DNA of 64,000 nucleotides from contig OZ017770.1 of the NCBI GenBank assembly GCA_963969345.1, forward strand, positions 5,961,246 to 6,025,245, read 5' to 3'. Position 1 is the stretch's first letter. Every line of letters begins with the position of its first letter. Under the pieces are notes generated by a model. The model searched no databases. It was not told where the DNA came from and saw only the letters and a program-made list of their open reading frames with translations. Made by a program: the position numbers and the translations under genes. Positions 45,401-58,400 of this stretch are shown here, piece by piece. Origin of the DNA: Turbatrix aceti (lineage: Eukaryota; Nematoda; Chromadorea; Rhabditida; Panagrolaimidae).

Positions 45401-46359
45401 ACTCTCCACGACATAATTTATACAAATCGAATTTTAACATTGGTATTCGAATACGTTGAGCATGATTTACGGGATTACATGGAAGAACTCGAATCAATGA
45501 TTTGTATGAGTAATGTCAAGCTCTTTCTCGTCCAGCTGCTGCGTGGGCTTGCCTACTGTCACAAGCGGCGTGTCCTTCATCGCGACTTGAAGCCTCAGAA
45601 CTTGCTAATCAACAACAATGGCGAGCTAAAATTGGCTGACTTTGGTCTAGCTCGTGCACAGTCGGTGCCAACGAAAACATATTCAAATGAAGTGGTTACA
45701 CTGTGGTACAGGCCGCCTGATGTCTTGCTGGGTAATTCTTAGTTGTGTTTCTGACAGCACTTATGAACAATGCATCCAAATTGCAGGCTCTAAGGAGTAC
45801 TCTTCTCACATCGACATGTGGGGGGTTGGATGCATACTTTTTGAAATGCTCACGCGCAAGGCCATGTTTCCGGGCTCGACTACCGACGAACAACTCAATC
45901 TTATCTTTCACATTCTCGGTACGCCTACGGTCGACCGGGCACCGTCACTCGCAGAGTCTCAGAGCTTCAAGCAGCTTAACTTGAAGCCAATCAAGCCAAA
46001 AAACTTGACAAAAATTTCACCTCGAATAGACTCTCAGAGCACAGATTTACTCGAGCGATTCCTGAAGGCAAGGAAGAGTCTTACTCTTAATACCCCTGCT
46101 TTCCTGCTAATTACACTCTTTCTCATTTCAGTACGAAGGTCGTGAACGCATATCAGCAGAAGATGCAATGAGGCATGGGTTCTTGAGTAACTTTCCGCCT
46201 GCAATCTTTGATCTAGCCGACAACGAATCCATTCTCTCAGTTCCTGGTGTCAGATACGTTCCCGAGCAGTTCAACTCTTCGCGTAACGTGCATCTGCAGT
46301 CAACAAGCATGTACGGTATCTCCAATCATTCCAAGCAACCGATTCAAAAACACACTTAA
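42472..46359 (+). CDS. pct-1: PCTAIRE-type cyclin-dependent kinase (CDK16/17/18)
   Basis: The upstream first exon starts at 42472 with [12 protein letters not shown], matching the N-terminus of vertebrate PCTAIRE kinases. A second possible first exon starts at 43991 ([14 protein letters not shown]). Both lead in phase 1 to the shared exon at about 44589, so two promoters and two N-termini are plausible. Common exons give the pre-kinase block ([28 protein letters not shown]) and a complete kinase domain: GEGTYATV loop, [21 protein letters not shown] with the PCTAIRE helix, [18 protein letters not shown], and the T-loop [20 protein letters not shown]. The C-terminal tail ends at 46357. PCT-1 acts in neurons, polarising presynaptic vesicle transport with cyclin Y. 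The kinase lacks nothing essential. Confidence 0.95.
43096..43990 (+). promoter_or_regulatory. Putative internal promoter region of pct-1
   Basis: Intron sequence between the two candidate first exons of pct-1. It should contain the promoter for the shorter form. A perfect palindrome GCGCATGCGC lies at 43550-43559, within a locally GC-rich stretch. Confidence 0.4.
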
Positions 46360-46722
46360 TCAACTAAAACTTGTTGTGAACTTCGCGCAAAGCGGGTAAC
46401 TTCAATGCGCAGTTATTTTCGGCATTTTTCGATATCACAGAAGCAATATTTATAATAGCAGAAAAAAAATTGTGGAACGTGCTTTCAACATCCGTACAGA
46501 TTGGTATCCTTGTGCATTTTAACCGTTATGTACCAATAAAATCGATATCAGAGAAATAAATATATTAAGTTGTATATTTACGTGAGACCAATTTGGTTGG
46601 CATGCATAGAAAGGAGTAAAAGCAGGCATAAGTTGCCATAGGAACACGCACATTGCATTCTCATCGTTTCTAGCATAAACGGAGTCGGTCAGGAGCTTGA
46701 ATTGACCGTTGGTGCTGTGGGT
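46360..46722. other. Short intergenic spacer
   Basis: 363 nt between two same-strand genes, with the pct-1 poly(A) signal near the middle. The spacing is short but wider than a typical nematode operon gap. Confidence 0.45.
46535..46540 (+). terminator. Poly(A) signal of pct-1
   Basis: AATAAA about 175 nt after the pct-1 stop. Confidence 0.45.
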
Positions 46723-48618
46723 ATGAGCGACGACGAATTATTTTTACCTGATGCGGTTAGTTTTTGCTTTCTTACGCCTTTCATTAGCTAAGCTGGGTTT
46801 ATTTTTTTAGCAGAATACACCACAAAAACCCAGCGTCCTTGACTCGTTCTTTGAAAAGCCGCAGAGTGCCATTAAAGTATTCATTTCAGATGTCATTTAC
46901 CTTATATTTAAAGCTCTCTTTCAGAAAGACAAATGGTCTCTCGAAGATCTTTTGGCAAATAAACTAAGGCCAGCAAGTGCTCCTGTGCCCGGACCAACTT
47001 CGTCTCAAATCTCAGCAGCAGCCCCTGCCGCCCGCAGGAAACCTACGGTAAAATTTTCCGATCCGCCTGTCAGCAGCACAAAAAGTTATGATGTTGACGG
47101 CGAAATGAGGGCGCTGTCACCTGCAGCCCAGGTCCGTGCCATGCCTTTGTCGTCCCAACCAGCTCCATCAAAGGCTCCCTCAGCACAGTCCTCTCGGACA
47201 ACGGGAGGAGCCAGCGACCTTCTAGATTCCCTATTCAAGCCTGTCGCCAGCCGTCGTCAAAGGCAGGAAACCAGCACGGCACCGGTGTCGCAGCAACAAA
47301 GTCCAAAGCCTCCGGATGCTGCTTTTGACACAGATTTTTTTTCATCACCGCACAGCGATGCAATTCAAAGGTATTTTTGTTGCATATACAAACAAACAAA
47401 AAAGTCAACAATCTATTTTTAAGCTCCAGACAAAGCGAGGAAGTCCAAAGATTGCGCGATGAAATAGAACAACTCAAAGACGATAATGCGGAGCAGAAAA
47501 AAATAATCGAGAAACTAAGAAAACAGTTCGCCGAGCGTGAAGCAGCATTCGTTAAAACAGTCCAGGATTTAACGAAGCAACACAGGTGATTTTTAAATTC
47601 AGCTAAATTTTATGATGCGAGAATTTATAGTGAGGAGACAAATGCTCTAAATTCGGCTCACCAGGAAGCCGTGACAAACTTGCAACACCACTCGGACGCC
47701 ATAAAAACCATAACCGAAGAATTCGATGTATACCAAGGGTATAAATTTTTTTATCACGCAAGAATAAAATCAGCATTGCAGCTCATTCACTGCCATGCGT
47801 GACCAAATTCAAACTCTACAGTCTTCGATGGAATTAATTACGGGTCAACTAGAATCCATCAAGATAGAAAACCACGAAAGAGGGGACGTAGTCGAGTATG
47901 CCCAGAGGCAAATCACGGATGCCAATGAAAAGTAGGAAAACCAAACTTCCGTAAACGGCATTAGAAAAAACCACAAATTTCAGGATGAAAACCGAGGTTG
48001 AAACATTCAACAAAACAAAAGACTATCTGAAGCGCGTACTGGAGACGGAATTTCAAAAACTGGAAAAAACATACACGATCGAAGTTATCAACGTAAAACG
48101 CCGGCGTAACAATTATCCAAATTGACAATCCCTCTTTTTTCAGGGTCGTGAGTGGCTGCAAAAGGAAAAAGATAAATTGCTCGCAGATAGACTGGCATTT
48201 CAAGAAGAACAGTTTGTTGTTTTAAAGACAATTGAAGAACAGAAGGACGAAATCGAAAAGCTGAGATGTGAGTTCATCAAAAAAGAACACGATTTATTAG
48301 TTCGCGTTATGAATGAACATGCCATGTTGCAACAATCCCAGAGAGAATTCATTCTGCAGCGGAACGCCGATGTATTGCGATTGAGAAAAGAAGCCGAAGA
48401 ATTGGAGGCTTGCTTTGGTCTGATCAGCGATACACTGCAGTCAATTGAGATGATTAGACAAGACTACGAAGAAAAAAACAAAAATGTAATTTTTTGACAT
48501 ATTGCTGCGTTTATTTTTTCTATTTTAATATTTTCAGTTTTATAAGAACATTGAGCATATCAATAGCTTCCTGCCATCACCTTTACGGCAAACATTTGTG
48601 AACTTGAGTACGAAATAA
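46723..48618 (+). CDS. FBF1/DYF-19-like coiled-coil protein
   Basis: About nine exons in frame from MSDDELFLPDA to the TAA at 48616. The N-terminal third is disordered and carries short motifs (KDKWSLEDLLANKL, KPTVKFSDPP, GGASDLLDSLFKP). The rest is an almost continuous coiled coil beginning EEVQRLRDEIEQLKDDNAEQ and running through KDKLLADRLAFQEEQFVVLK and EELEACFGLISDTLQSIEMI to a short end SPLRQTFVNLSTK. This layout, an acidic DLL-containing N-terminus with long C-terminal coiled coil, fits FBF1 (Albatross), a ciliary transition-fibre protein whose C. elegans counterpart is DYF-19. The total of about 490 residues is shorter than vertebrate FBF1. Other coiled-coil ciliary proteins are possible, so the family call is moderate while the gene itself is well supported. 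Confidence 0.6.
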
Positions 48619-50019
48619 AGACGGGTCGTATACAGACTGTGATTACTTTTCACTACGAATGAGAAAAAAATTAAAACAGAAATCATCGAAAGGCGGAAGA
48701 TATTTTTTTTCAAAAAAACTCATTTGTCAGAAAAAAGTTGACAACCCGGAATAACAATTTAAATTGAAAAAAAATTAGTGGTAGATGTTGCCTTGTGCTT
48801 TGGACGAAACCGCCGAGGTATTAACGTGCAGTTGTTAACGTTCGAGTTTTTTGAATGAGTCTTAAGTGCAAACAAAGAAATACAAAAACATACAAAGCCT
48901 CAAACTTTGCCTTATTTTTTTCCTTCCAGACAAACGGTTTGTGCATAAATTTGTTTTAAAGCCGTTCTCGATGATGTGCCCCGAGTTAAATCCGGACACA
49001 TTTGTCATTAATGTGATACCTATTATTTTCCGGGCCAGTGACATCTAAACTTGTTTGTTGCCATTGGCACCGATGTGTGAATTTGTCGAGGCGAGCAAAG
49101 TTTAGCGAGTGTCCAGTTGTTTCCTGTGCGACTGACTGCCGGAGGGCAATGCAGCGGTCAATAGGAAGCCTTAAGTATTAGACGAGAGTGCCAAGACATG
49201 GTCATGTGGCCCAACAGTCGTCGAAAACAACTGCTAGGGTGTGACGCTTTGTCACAGCTTTATTTTTTGAAGCATTTTGTTGGTTTTTGTGAAATGGGGC
49301 TGAGTCATTCGGGAATATTTTTTTAACACTTGATTGAGCGCAAACAAAGTTGATTAGCGTAAACGCCTTTTAAAATGCGCGGGGTTCAACTCAAATTGTC
49401 AATAATCAAAATAAATGTGAGTCGAAAAAGTAAAAGGTTCAACGCATCATTTGACATTATTATACAGGTGGAATTTGTGTTTGTTATTATTGTGCGCATT
49501 CTTGAAACGTCGCTCTCAAAAGTTATCGCCACAGGCCGGCGGCAGCGTGCGTTTTGCATATCGCCGCACAGTTGTGCATCTTCTTCGGGTTCGTTGTATT
49601 CCGCCAGAGCATTTTTACGTTAGTGTTCCACCCGCAACTCAGCCCAGCCCGAGCTCATCCCCGCTATTCTTTTTCTGGCGGCCTCCTGGCCTCTTCTTCT
49701 GATCGACCTACCGGACGTACCCCTTACTTCATAGTCTCACAGCAAATGGCCGCTCTCGCACTCGCAGTTGGCGGATATTATTGAGCCCACAATTTATCCG
49801 CTTTAACTATTTCCTTTACCCTACTGGATAGCTCTGTTCATCAGCAAAATTGCATCTATTTTTGCGTGATATTATTATTGTCTCTCAATATTGTACGTCT
49901 TACAAGTCGGGAGAGCGAGATATTCACAGCCCTCTTGTATTCCATTTTTTGTTCCCAGCTGAAAATTGCAATAACTTTTTTTCAGACATCAGCGGCAGGT
50001 AGCTTCTATCTCCGCAAAA
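48619..50019. other. Intergenic region upstream of lasp-1
   Basis: 1.4 kb without a supported exon. Three overlapping open frames at 49375-49784 lack domains or splice logic. Presumed lasp-1 promoter and 5' UTR; a TTTTTTTTCAG acceptor ends at 49985, 35 nt before the lasp-1 ATG. Confidence 0.5.
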
Positions 50020-51756
50020 ATGAGCAAAAAATGCGCTCGGGAAGAGTGCGGAAAAACAGTTTATCCCATCGAGGAACTTAAATGTCTGGACAAAGTGAGT
50101 TAATTTTTTGTACCTTATTAACTAATTTTTTAGATAAAATTTAAATTTTTTAGTCATGGCACAAGATGTGCTTCAGGTGCACTGTCTGCGGCATGATGCT
50201 CAACATGAAGAACTATAAAGGCTACGACAAAAAACCATACTGCGAGCCACACTATCCCAAAACAGTTGCGTCAGTTGTTGCTGATACTCCTGAAATGCGT
50301 AGGCTCCAAGAAAATAGCAAATTTCAAAGCCAGGCAAGTTTACAATGTTGATATCAACATGCTATAAATCTCGGCTATATCTGTTGTGCAATTTAAAATA
50401 CATACATACCTCGCACTAACCGATTTTGCACCCATCCACACAGCAGTCACGCTGTGGCTAATTTTAATAGCATGAGGCAAAAAATATCCGCTAGTCAAAA
50501 AAAACAACAATATGTTTTGCAACATTGAGACATACATCGCGTAATTCATTAATGTTCGTTTGTTTTTGCAGGCAAAATATCATGCAGAGTACGAAAAAAT
50601 GAGAGGAACCAAAATCGACATTGTCGATGACCCAGAAGTGACAAGACATCGCAAAAATACGCAGGTGCAGTCAAACGTCCAGTATCACGGTGATCATGAA
50701 AAGCGTAAGATCCAAGAAGAACAACGACCAAAAGAGGAAGTCGTGGAGTCTCCTGCCCCAAGTGAGTCTTTTCACCATCCCATAGAAATTACGATTTATG
50801 GGAAAATGCCATGGCATGAATAGAATAACTTTTCACAGAGCTAATGATTTTCTGTCTTCTTTTTTTTCCTTCTTTTTTTCCGGGTTTCGCTCTCGTTTCT
50901 ATAGCTCTTGTCAGAATAAACTGCACTTCAACTTCCTTCTGCAGGGCCATGCTCGATGCGTTCTAACTAACAACCCTGCAGGATGGTCTCGACCTCAAAC
51001 ACCTGTAACATAGGCTTGACTTTTAGCTACTACTACAATTTCTTCTCCTCCGAGCTCTCTACTAACTGCAAAGGATTTACCAAGTAACAAGGGTTCTCTA
51101 ACGTCGCTACCATCTCCAAACCAAAGTGTGGACTCTGACCAGCAGTCTAGATCGACTTCTAGAAGTGGTACAATAATTTTTTCCACTGAACAGGGTGGTG
51201 AAGGTATCTGTTGTCATGCTGTGGCTTAGGCAAACCTTTATGTCCTTTGTAAACCATGTTTTAGTGCCCGTTAACCAAAAACATGTCGGCAGCATCGAAG
51301 ATTACGACCCACTAAACGGAAACTGGGGTTCAATCAACAATGGTACGGCCATTGAAAAATTAGGTAACAGTTTACTTTTCTCTTTTTTGCTGATTTATTG
51401 TTGTGGGCTGTTTAGAAGCCGTGCTGTCCAATGGATCGTCTAAATCCCAGATTTCAAGCATAAAACAAACCCAGAAGGAAAATGATGTAAACAACGTCAA
51501 CGCGGTGACAAATTCACTTGCCAAGGATCTCAACTTCGGCAAGGGATCTGGCTTCACCGTGAGAGCACTGTACGATTACACAGCTGCAGACAAGGATGAA
51601 GTAAGCTTCCTTGAAGGCGATGTCATCGTTAACTGCCAGAAAGTTGACGAAGGCTGGCTGACAGGCACCGTCCAGAGAACACTTACCTGGGGAATGCTTC
51701 CAGCAAATTACGTCGAAAAAATCGTCGTTAAGACCGGCCGCTTTAAACTGAACTGA
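50020..51756 (+). CDS. lasp-1: LIM-nebulin-SH3 protein (LASP)
   Basis: Six exons. The first two encode one LIM domain ([35 protein letters not shown] with its zinc ligands). Then come two nebulin-type repeats ([28 protein letters not shown]). A 265 nt intron joins the second repeat to a Ser/Pro-rich linker exon starting near 51028 ([12 protein letters not shown]); the phases agree. After another linker ([16 protein letters not shown]) the C-terminus is an SH3 domain ([20 protein letters not shown] ... [11 protein letters not shown]). LASP binds F-actin through LIM and nebulin repeats and recruits partners through SH3 at muscle attachment and other adhesion sites. The domain order matches C. 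elegans lasp-1. The gene is complete. Confidence 0.94.
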
Positions 51757-51789
51757 CGTCGTTGGCAAATATATTACACAAACAAACAA

Positions 51790-51795
51790 AATAAA
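51790..51795 (+). terminator. Poly(A) signal of lasp-1
   Basis: AATAAA 33 nt after the stop codon. Confidence 0.6.
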
Positions 51796-52975
51796 CTAAC
51801 AAGTGCGGATAAAGTGTTGTATACCTCCCTTTTCGGTGTGCAGCATGCAAAACGTGGTCTTATTGTTAAAATATATGCGTTTTGCAGTTATTTATGCAAA
51901 AAAATAAAAATTAAACGATCAAAAATTAGAGTAACAACGAATTAAACAAAAAAAAATAGTATTTTTATTCGCAAGCACAATATAAAAAAATGAATAAAGT
52001 AAAGTATTATACTTATTCTAAAAATACTTATTGTTAAGTGCACTTTCAATTTAAAAAGTAGCATAAAAAAGTTAAAAGATCTGTTTATGATGTGTTTTAA
52101 AAAAATGCATTTTTAGATTTTATATTTGACATAAAGTTTTGTTGCCAAGAAATATTCAAGCAACACCGCATGGATCGACAACAATGTAAGAATCAATTGA
52201 GCACAACAAATCAAAACACATTGCTGCGCTGTGCTGTGTGCTTCCTTTACCTGTCTCTGCAGCGCTGCGCACAGAAAAAGAGACACAAACACGCTTTTAG
52301 TGCTGGTGGTAGCTTTTAATGGAGTTGCTTGTCAATTAGTTGGCTTGCGACCGGTTAATATTTTAGAGCTACCACTCCAACCAATTTGGTATTATTGGTG
52401 TTGTCGGGCAGCTGAACGGCGCAGCTTAGGGTAAAAAAATAATTTTTTTTTACAGTTTTTTAAATGCATGTTTTTGGAGTTAAAAATGGGGCGAATAATT
52501 AACTCCGACAAGATTCCACGAAATGTTTTTTTGCATATAAAATTGGCTAAACACATATTGGAAGTGAATAATACGGTTCAAAATGTAAAAAGAAACGAAG
52601 AAAAAATCAACGGCTGTTTGGTCTACGAAAAAAGTCAGAATTCATAAAAAAAAGCCAAGTTGATGCATCAGTCTGTTATTAAATCGGGAATAAAAGTGCG
52701 ATGATTACGCGTATCTTCCGGAACTGCTCCTACTTCCATGTTTTGTTGTAGAACGGTAACATCCCGTCCAAATATGTATATGAATGTGCTAACCCTGTCG
52801 ACCATGACACTTGAATAGCCCCCTCCCAATTCCTCCAATCGCTTCAGTCATCACGAGTTTATATCTTTGTACCAAGAATTTGTGCGTTAACAAAGTATTC
52901 TGCGTTTATCGCAGGATCACATGTTTTGATTATAATAAAGCTTGACCCGAGAACGAATGCGAACAACGCATGGGA
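51796..52975. other. Convergent intergenic region
   Basis: 1.2 kb between two convergent genes, very AT-rich from 51860 to 52140. No exon or repeat array recognised. Confidence 0.5.
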
Positions 52976-54510
52976 CTACACAACTCGAATGTGTGAATCG
53001 TACAAGAAGTCATCTTCATCCGACGAATCGTCGACATTGATAACGTTTGCATCGGAATCGTTTGTAGACAGAAGCGAGTATCGTTCATTGTTCATACGAC
53101 AAATTGGAAATGAAACACCATTTCCAGAGCTAAAACAAACCGGAATTGAAGAAATAATATGGCAATTAGACAACGATGGCAGTATTGTATGTCTCAAAAC
53201 GATAGAGACCAGGAGGGGATGGCATTGAACGACCCGAGCTTTTGACACCGTCAACGCCACATATGGGGAACATGGAATAGTCAGAAGCAGGTACAAAAGT
53301 GTGGCCATTTCCTAGGCTTAAACATAACCGCTAGGTAACGACGACAAAAACTGCTAAAACAAAATGCAACAAACCTTGTACGAATCGGAAAACACCACGT
53401 GAAACATTTCTTTCCGAACACCTGTTTGAAGTTGTTGACGACACCGAGATCATAAGCCCGCTTGTTTATGTCGCCGTTGATGACTGGCGCTCTGACTGAT
53501 TCTATAAAAACACGGTGACATTGGTATAAGATTTTGATGACCGACAAAATTAATGCCAGCTGTTATAAAAACATACCAATGGTCGTTTGATTCCGGGAAA
53601 CAAGATAAACGTGAAAGAAGAAGAGGCATGCAAGTGAAAGGCCAAACATGACAGAGACGAAGAAGAGAAAGAGAATCTGCAGATCCGTATGCGAGCCAGC
53701 CCGTTTCCATTGTTCGACGAACGGCATCAGCAAAGTGGTAAAGCCGTAGAGACAGAGCATAAAACCGTAAAACAGGAACAGAACAAAATACTTGTAGTTT
53801 TCAAAGTTCACGCAGTTGTTGACCCATACGCAGTGGTGATCATACTTCCTAAAAACAAACATTTTGCTTCATACCATTCTCGAACGGTCATAAAAATCCT
53901 TACAAAACACAATGTCCACAAAAAGAGCAGTGGGACGCACGATCTGGTTTTATGTTGTTGCACTCTCCGCAGTACCGAATGTCTACAAAAATGTACTCGA
54001 TGACTCATCAGAAAACCAAGATTTTGCAAGCACTCACGTCCGTTTATGTCCGTTGTCCGTACCGGTACGCTTTCATCCCTCACGTACTGCTTAACCATGC
54101 CGTCCATCTGTTCCGTCGTCAGACAATTAGAGAACTGCGAGGTGATAGAGCCAGGTAGATGGAACTGAAAAGCAAAAGCACTAAGTAGTGGTAATCAATA
54201 ATTCGCACGCTAACCTTGGCCGGCGGCCTGCCGACTGGAGTCATGACAGTCGACAAGTAGCTCCAGCAGAACAGGAGGTAGATTACGTTGAAACCCAAAG
54301 ACAATAGCACCCGAATAGGAGTGACATTCTCGCCATCTAAAATGAATGCGCTTACAAAAAGTCAATAACCTCGAAGAAGTAGAACTTACACTCAAATGCG
54401 AATGCCACATTATACGCGTAGCAGGCCCATAGACTGACGCCGAAGATAAAAAAGACAGGAAACCATCGTCCGATTTGCAACAAACTATGTATGATACAAA
54501 AGAGCCTCAT
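52976..54510 (-). CDS. DHHC palmitoyltransferase (ZDHHC2/15/20-like)
   Basis: About eight exons, start at 54510. Two N-terminal membrane helices (GRWFPVFFIFGVSLWACYAY; LLSLGFNVIYLLFCWSYLS) precede the Cys-rich domain: RYCGECNNIKPDRASHC, CGHCVL, then KYDHHCVWVNNCV. The catalytic DHHC is intact. Two further helices follow (YFVLFLFYGFMLCLYGFTTL; ILFLFFVSVMFGLSLACLFF), then the TTxE element (NQTTIESVRAP) and the FKQVFG segment. A 247 nt intron joins to SSGNGVSFP and an acidic tail ending YDSHIRVV. The middle and end follow vertebrate ZDHHC2/15/20. The enzyme S-acylates membrane proteins at the Golgi or plasma membrane. Two odd residues: Val replaces the usual Pro after DHHC, and Ser replaces His in the RAHHC element. 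It diverges from the neurobeachin gene. Confidence 0.9.
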
Positions 54511-55478
54511 CTGTCACAAAAAACACAAACAACGGACAAAAACGGAACGGACAGAGCGAATGGACGAAAGGGATTCCACCCAGCCCATTGACATATTCCA
54601 CGTGAGACAACGACCAGTGTGCGCTTATGTTAGTTGACCACTACTAAGTTCGACATTGGCTCTTGCAATAAAACGACGAATTTTTGATGTTCAGCCGCCG
54701 AGACTTTTTGCCTTCTTGTCGTTTGTGTCGTGTTTGATTTGGAGACTGGTATTGATATTTGCCAAATAGGGAAAACAGATTTTGCACTGCTTTCGGATAA
54801 CATGTTTATAGGTAGATTATGTTTTCTGTATTTCCAGTGGACATTTTATGTGGTCGAGGTGATCGTTTCCGTCAAATTCCGAATGCTGACTGGTTGTTAT
54901 TAATCTCATAGAGGTGTGTTTCGCGGCTGTGCGTGAACTTCTGCGAACTTAATCCTTGCACTTTTTTTTTAATTGTCGCTAAATTTGTGTCTCTATGCAA
55001 AAAAGTTCGTTTGACAAAAATCAATTCAATTTTGTAGATGTGCATTTGCCGTTTATGAATTGCCATTTTATTTATAATGGGAGGTGCGTACAGGTCCGTG
55101 GTCAGCGCCGCGTGTACCTGAAGAATGTCGCGCGAACGCCGAAATCCTGTACCGGCTTTAGCAATTGTCTCTGGGGGCTCATTGACCGCTGAAAATTGTT
55201 TTTCCGCTTTTACCTGCATACCTTGTTTTGCGCACCTCTTCCTTGCTTGTTTCTTGTAAACAGCCTTGGTTTTTATAATAGCACGTCAAGAATAACGCGT
55301 ATGTCACGCAATTTAAATTACTGCTGTTGCAAATTGTTCTTTTGTTTCCCTCAACAAAAGCTTTTCCATTTAGCGAGCCGAGCGAGTTCCTGAATGCTGT
55401 TGACAGCGTTCTACTGTTCTCTTTGAATAAATCATATCAGTTTCATACGTGGAATACATTTTTCTGTAGGGTGACTCC
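54511..55478. promoter_or_regulatory. Divergent upstream region of DHHC and neurobeachin genes
   Basis: About 970 nt between two divergent start codons, with no supported exon. A TTTTTCTGTAG acceptor ends at 55469, 9 nt before the neurobeachin ATG. Confidence 0.45.
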
Positions 55479-58400
55479 ATGTCCGACACGCCAACCGAGC
55501 AAAATGAGTTGCACTGTGACACGTTGCAAGGCCAAGGCGAAGTCCATACAGATGCTTCGCGCCAAGTGACGATGTCGCCTGTCTCATGCCAATCGTCTTC
55601 TGATTTGCAATCTATCAAGTCGCCAGACTTTGATGACAACGAGCTCGAAGACATCCAGCTCAACGACCAGACCGACGAAGGGGATCATGAATCGTACTCG
55701 CCATTGCCTCGGTACGAATACAATTCAAAAGACGTCGGCGACGATGAGGACGACGCAAACACGACAACTCCCCCGTCGGAAAAAAGACATGCTTCGGAGG
55801 CTGTGAGTGCTGGCCCTCCGTCCCCGACTGCCTCAGCGAACACCCAGCAAATCGATTCAAACGTGGGTCCACGTTGGCTTGATGACACCTTAATGTTTGT
55901 TTTTTTTTCAGCATTATGCGATGCATGTCGACGAGGCTGATTCGTTGTCCGAAAATTTGGAAAAGACGACCGTGCTGCATTCCTCGGATGAAAGCCCGGC
56001 GGACACGTTCAAGCGTCTTCGGGCCGGGCTCCAGGATCAGAGCATGTCGCCCAAGGACGTCGTTGACGGACTTTTCAACGTCCTTGTCGGTGGTCCCTTC
56101 GATATGGAATCTCGATTCATTATTGACCAGGGCTCGAACATCGTCGAGATGCTCCAGCTCATTGAAATATCGCCTGTCGGCATGCAGGCGGAAATCTGGA
56201 GTGTCTTTGTAGCGGTCGTTCGAAAGAGCTTCCGCAACATGGAAGCCTGCTCCCGTGTTGGCCTGATCTCCATTTGCCTCGACCTACTTCCCAAGACCGA
56301 TCCTGTGATTTCGGATATCCTAGTGCAGCTGCTCGGCGTCCTGACGAGCTACAGCATTACTGTTAAAGAAACGAAGCATTTTCTGCGGGCGTTGAGGGCT
56401 ACGGACGATGTTTGGGTATGCATATAATTTTTATTAGTGCAGTCTTAAGAATCTCTACTTTTCAGCATCGAAATGCAGTCAAACTTTTGAGTGTGATGCA
56501 AGAAATGCCCAAACGCGACGGCGCGGATGTCTTTTTTTCATTTCCCGGCAAAGCTGGAGCCGTAAGTTGTTATTTGTGGCATGCTTTGACATCTTTGACT
56601 GATTGTTGCTTTTCCCAGGGTATTAGTTTGCCTCCCATAGCTAAGTGGCCCTACCAAAATGGATGGACATTCAGCACGTGGCTTCGCATGGATCCACTGA
56701 ACAGCGTAAATTTTGAAAAAGAAAAACCATACCTCTTCAGTTTCCTGACGGCTAAGGGAGTCGGCTATCAAAGCTACTTCATGGGCAACTGCCTGGTCGT
56801 GCATTGCATAAAAGGACCGGGCAAGGAAGTGACCAAGTGCATAAAACAGGAACTCACGCCTCGTAGGTGGCATCACGTCGCGCTTTCCTTCGTCTACTCT
56901 CGATGGGCGAGATCTGAGATCCAGTGCTTCGTCGACGGGCAGCACGTCGAGACTCTCGATGCTTCGTGGCTCGCGAGCACAAATGACTACTTTGACAAGT
57001 GTAATATCGGTTGCGGATCGGAAAATGATGAGAACGAAGCATTCTGCGGGCAACTGGGTGCGGTCTACGTTTTTTCGCAGTCCATCACCGCCCAGCAGGC
57101 CAATTGCTTATATTGTCTCGGAGCGGCCTATCAGAGCTACTTCAAGCACGATGCCGAATCCGATTTACCCGAAGGTTACAAGAAGCATCTTTTTGACACC
57201 AGACTCAACTCTTCGCTGGTCTTTGCCTATTGTCCCAAAAACTGCCACGGTCAGCTGTGCCTCTTCCCGACGCTGAAGACCGCTACTTCATTTTTTGTCC
57301 AAGTTCCACATGCGATCATGAAGGATGTAAGTTTTTAGACTTCGGTTTTATAACCATGAACATTTGTTTAACGAGTTCTATTTGCTTCAGGGCGTCGAGG
57401 TCATCACCACCCACTCTATCCACAACTCCCTACATTCTGTTGGCGGCATACAGATGCTGTTACCTCTCTTTGCCCAAATTGATTTCCCTCATAAGGACCG
57501 TGATCCACCAGTAGACTACGGTATTTGCTCATCTTTGCTGTCTGTTATCTCGCTTCTCGTCCGCACCTCTCCCAATGCTCAACAACAACTTTTTCACAGC
57601 CAGGGTTTTCTTATAATTGCTCATGTCTTCAAAACGGCGTCGTACAAGCATCTTACGATGGAGGTTCTCGAGGCCTTTATCGATATGGCAAAATTTCTGC
57701 TCAGCTGCAATACGGGAATTCCGCTTCTTAAGCAACTCTTTGACCACATTCTGTTCAATCCTGCGCTCTGGATTCGAACTACTGACGATGTCCAAATTCG
57801 GCTGTATTCCTACCTCGCGAACGAGTACTTTTCAAGCACGAGTTGTCTGGCTCTTGTCAGGCGTACTTCGACCGTTATCGAGCTCATGCACGCCTTGAAA
57901 GTTTTCTATTACCTTTCGCCGCCGAAATCTTCATCGAACTACGTCGCTCGCAGCGTCGAAGATCACGATCGAATGAACCGGCAGTCGGTTGTCCAGATCC
58001 GTAGCAATATCCTTCAGCTTGTCAACAAACTCATTTTTACCAAAGTTATTGGCGTACACGATGACAAGGACAACGCACGTGAAGACGAGTTCCAGTGTCT
58101 GTTCAACTTCATTGGCTGCGTCAACGAAGACGACAACCTCTACGACGTGCTGACCGAACTTATGCACCAGATGTGCCAGCATCCGGCGGTCATGGTGCCC
58201 GCTTTCGACAGACGAAAGGGCACGTGTGTGATTTTCAAGCTTGTCGCTAATCCGAATGAGCTGATTCGCATTCCTGCTCTCAAAATTTTGGGGTATTACA
58301 TCTGCAGATCGACCATCAAGTAGGCGGCCGTTTTTATTTAAAATATATTATTTATATTTTTTTTCAGACGAAAAAATGACTCTGTTAACAACAAAAACTT

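Noticed and set aside
49375..49784. Three overlapping plus-strand ORFs upstream of lasp-1
   Set aside because: Three frames open together in a GC-richer stretch, with low-complexity translations and no splice consistency with lasp-1.
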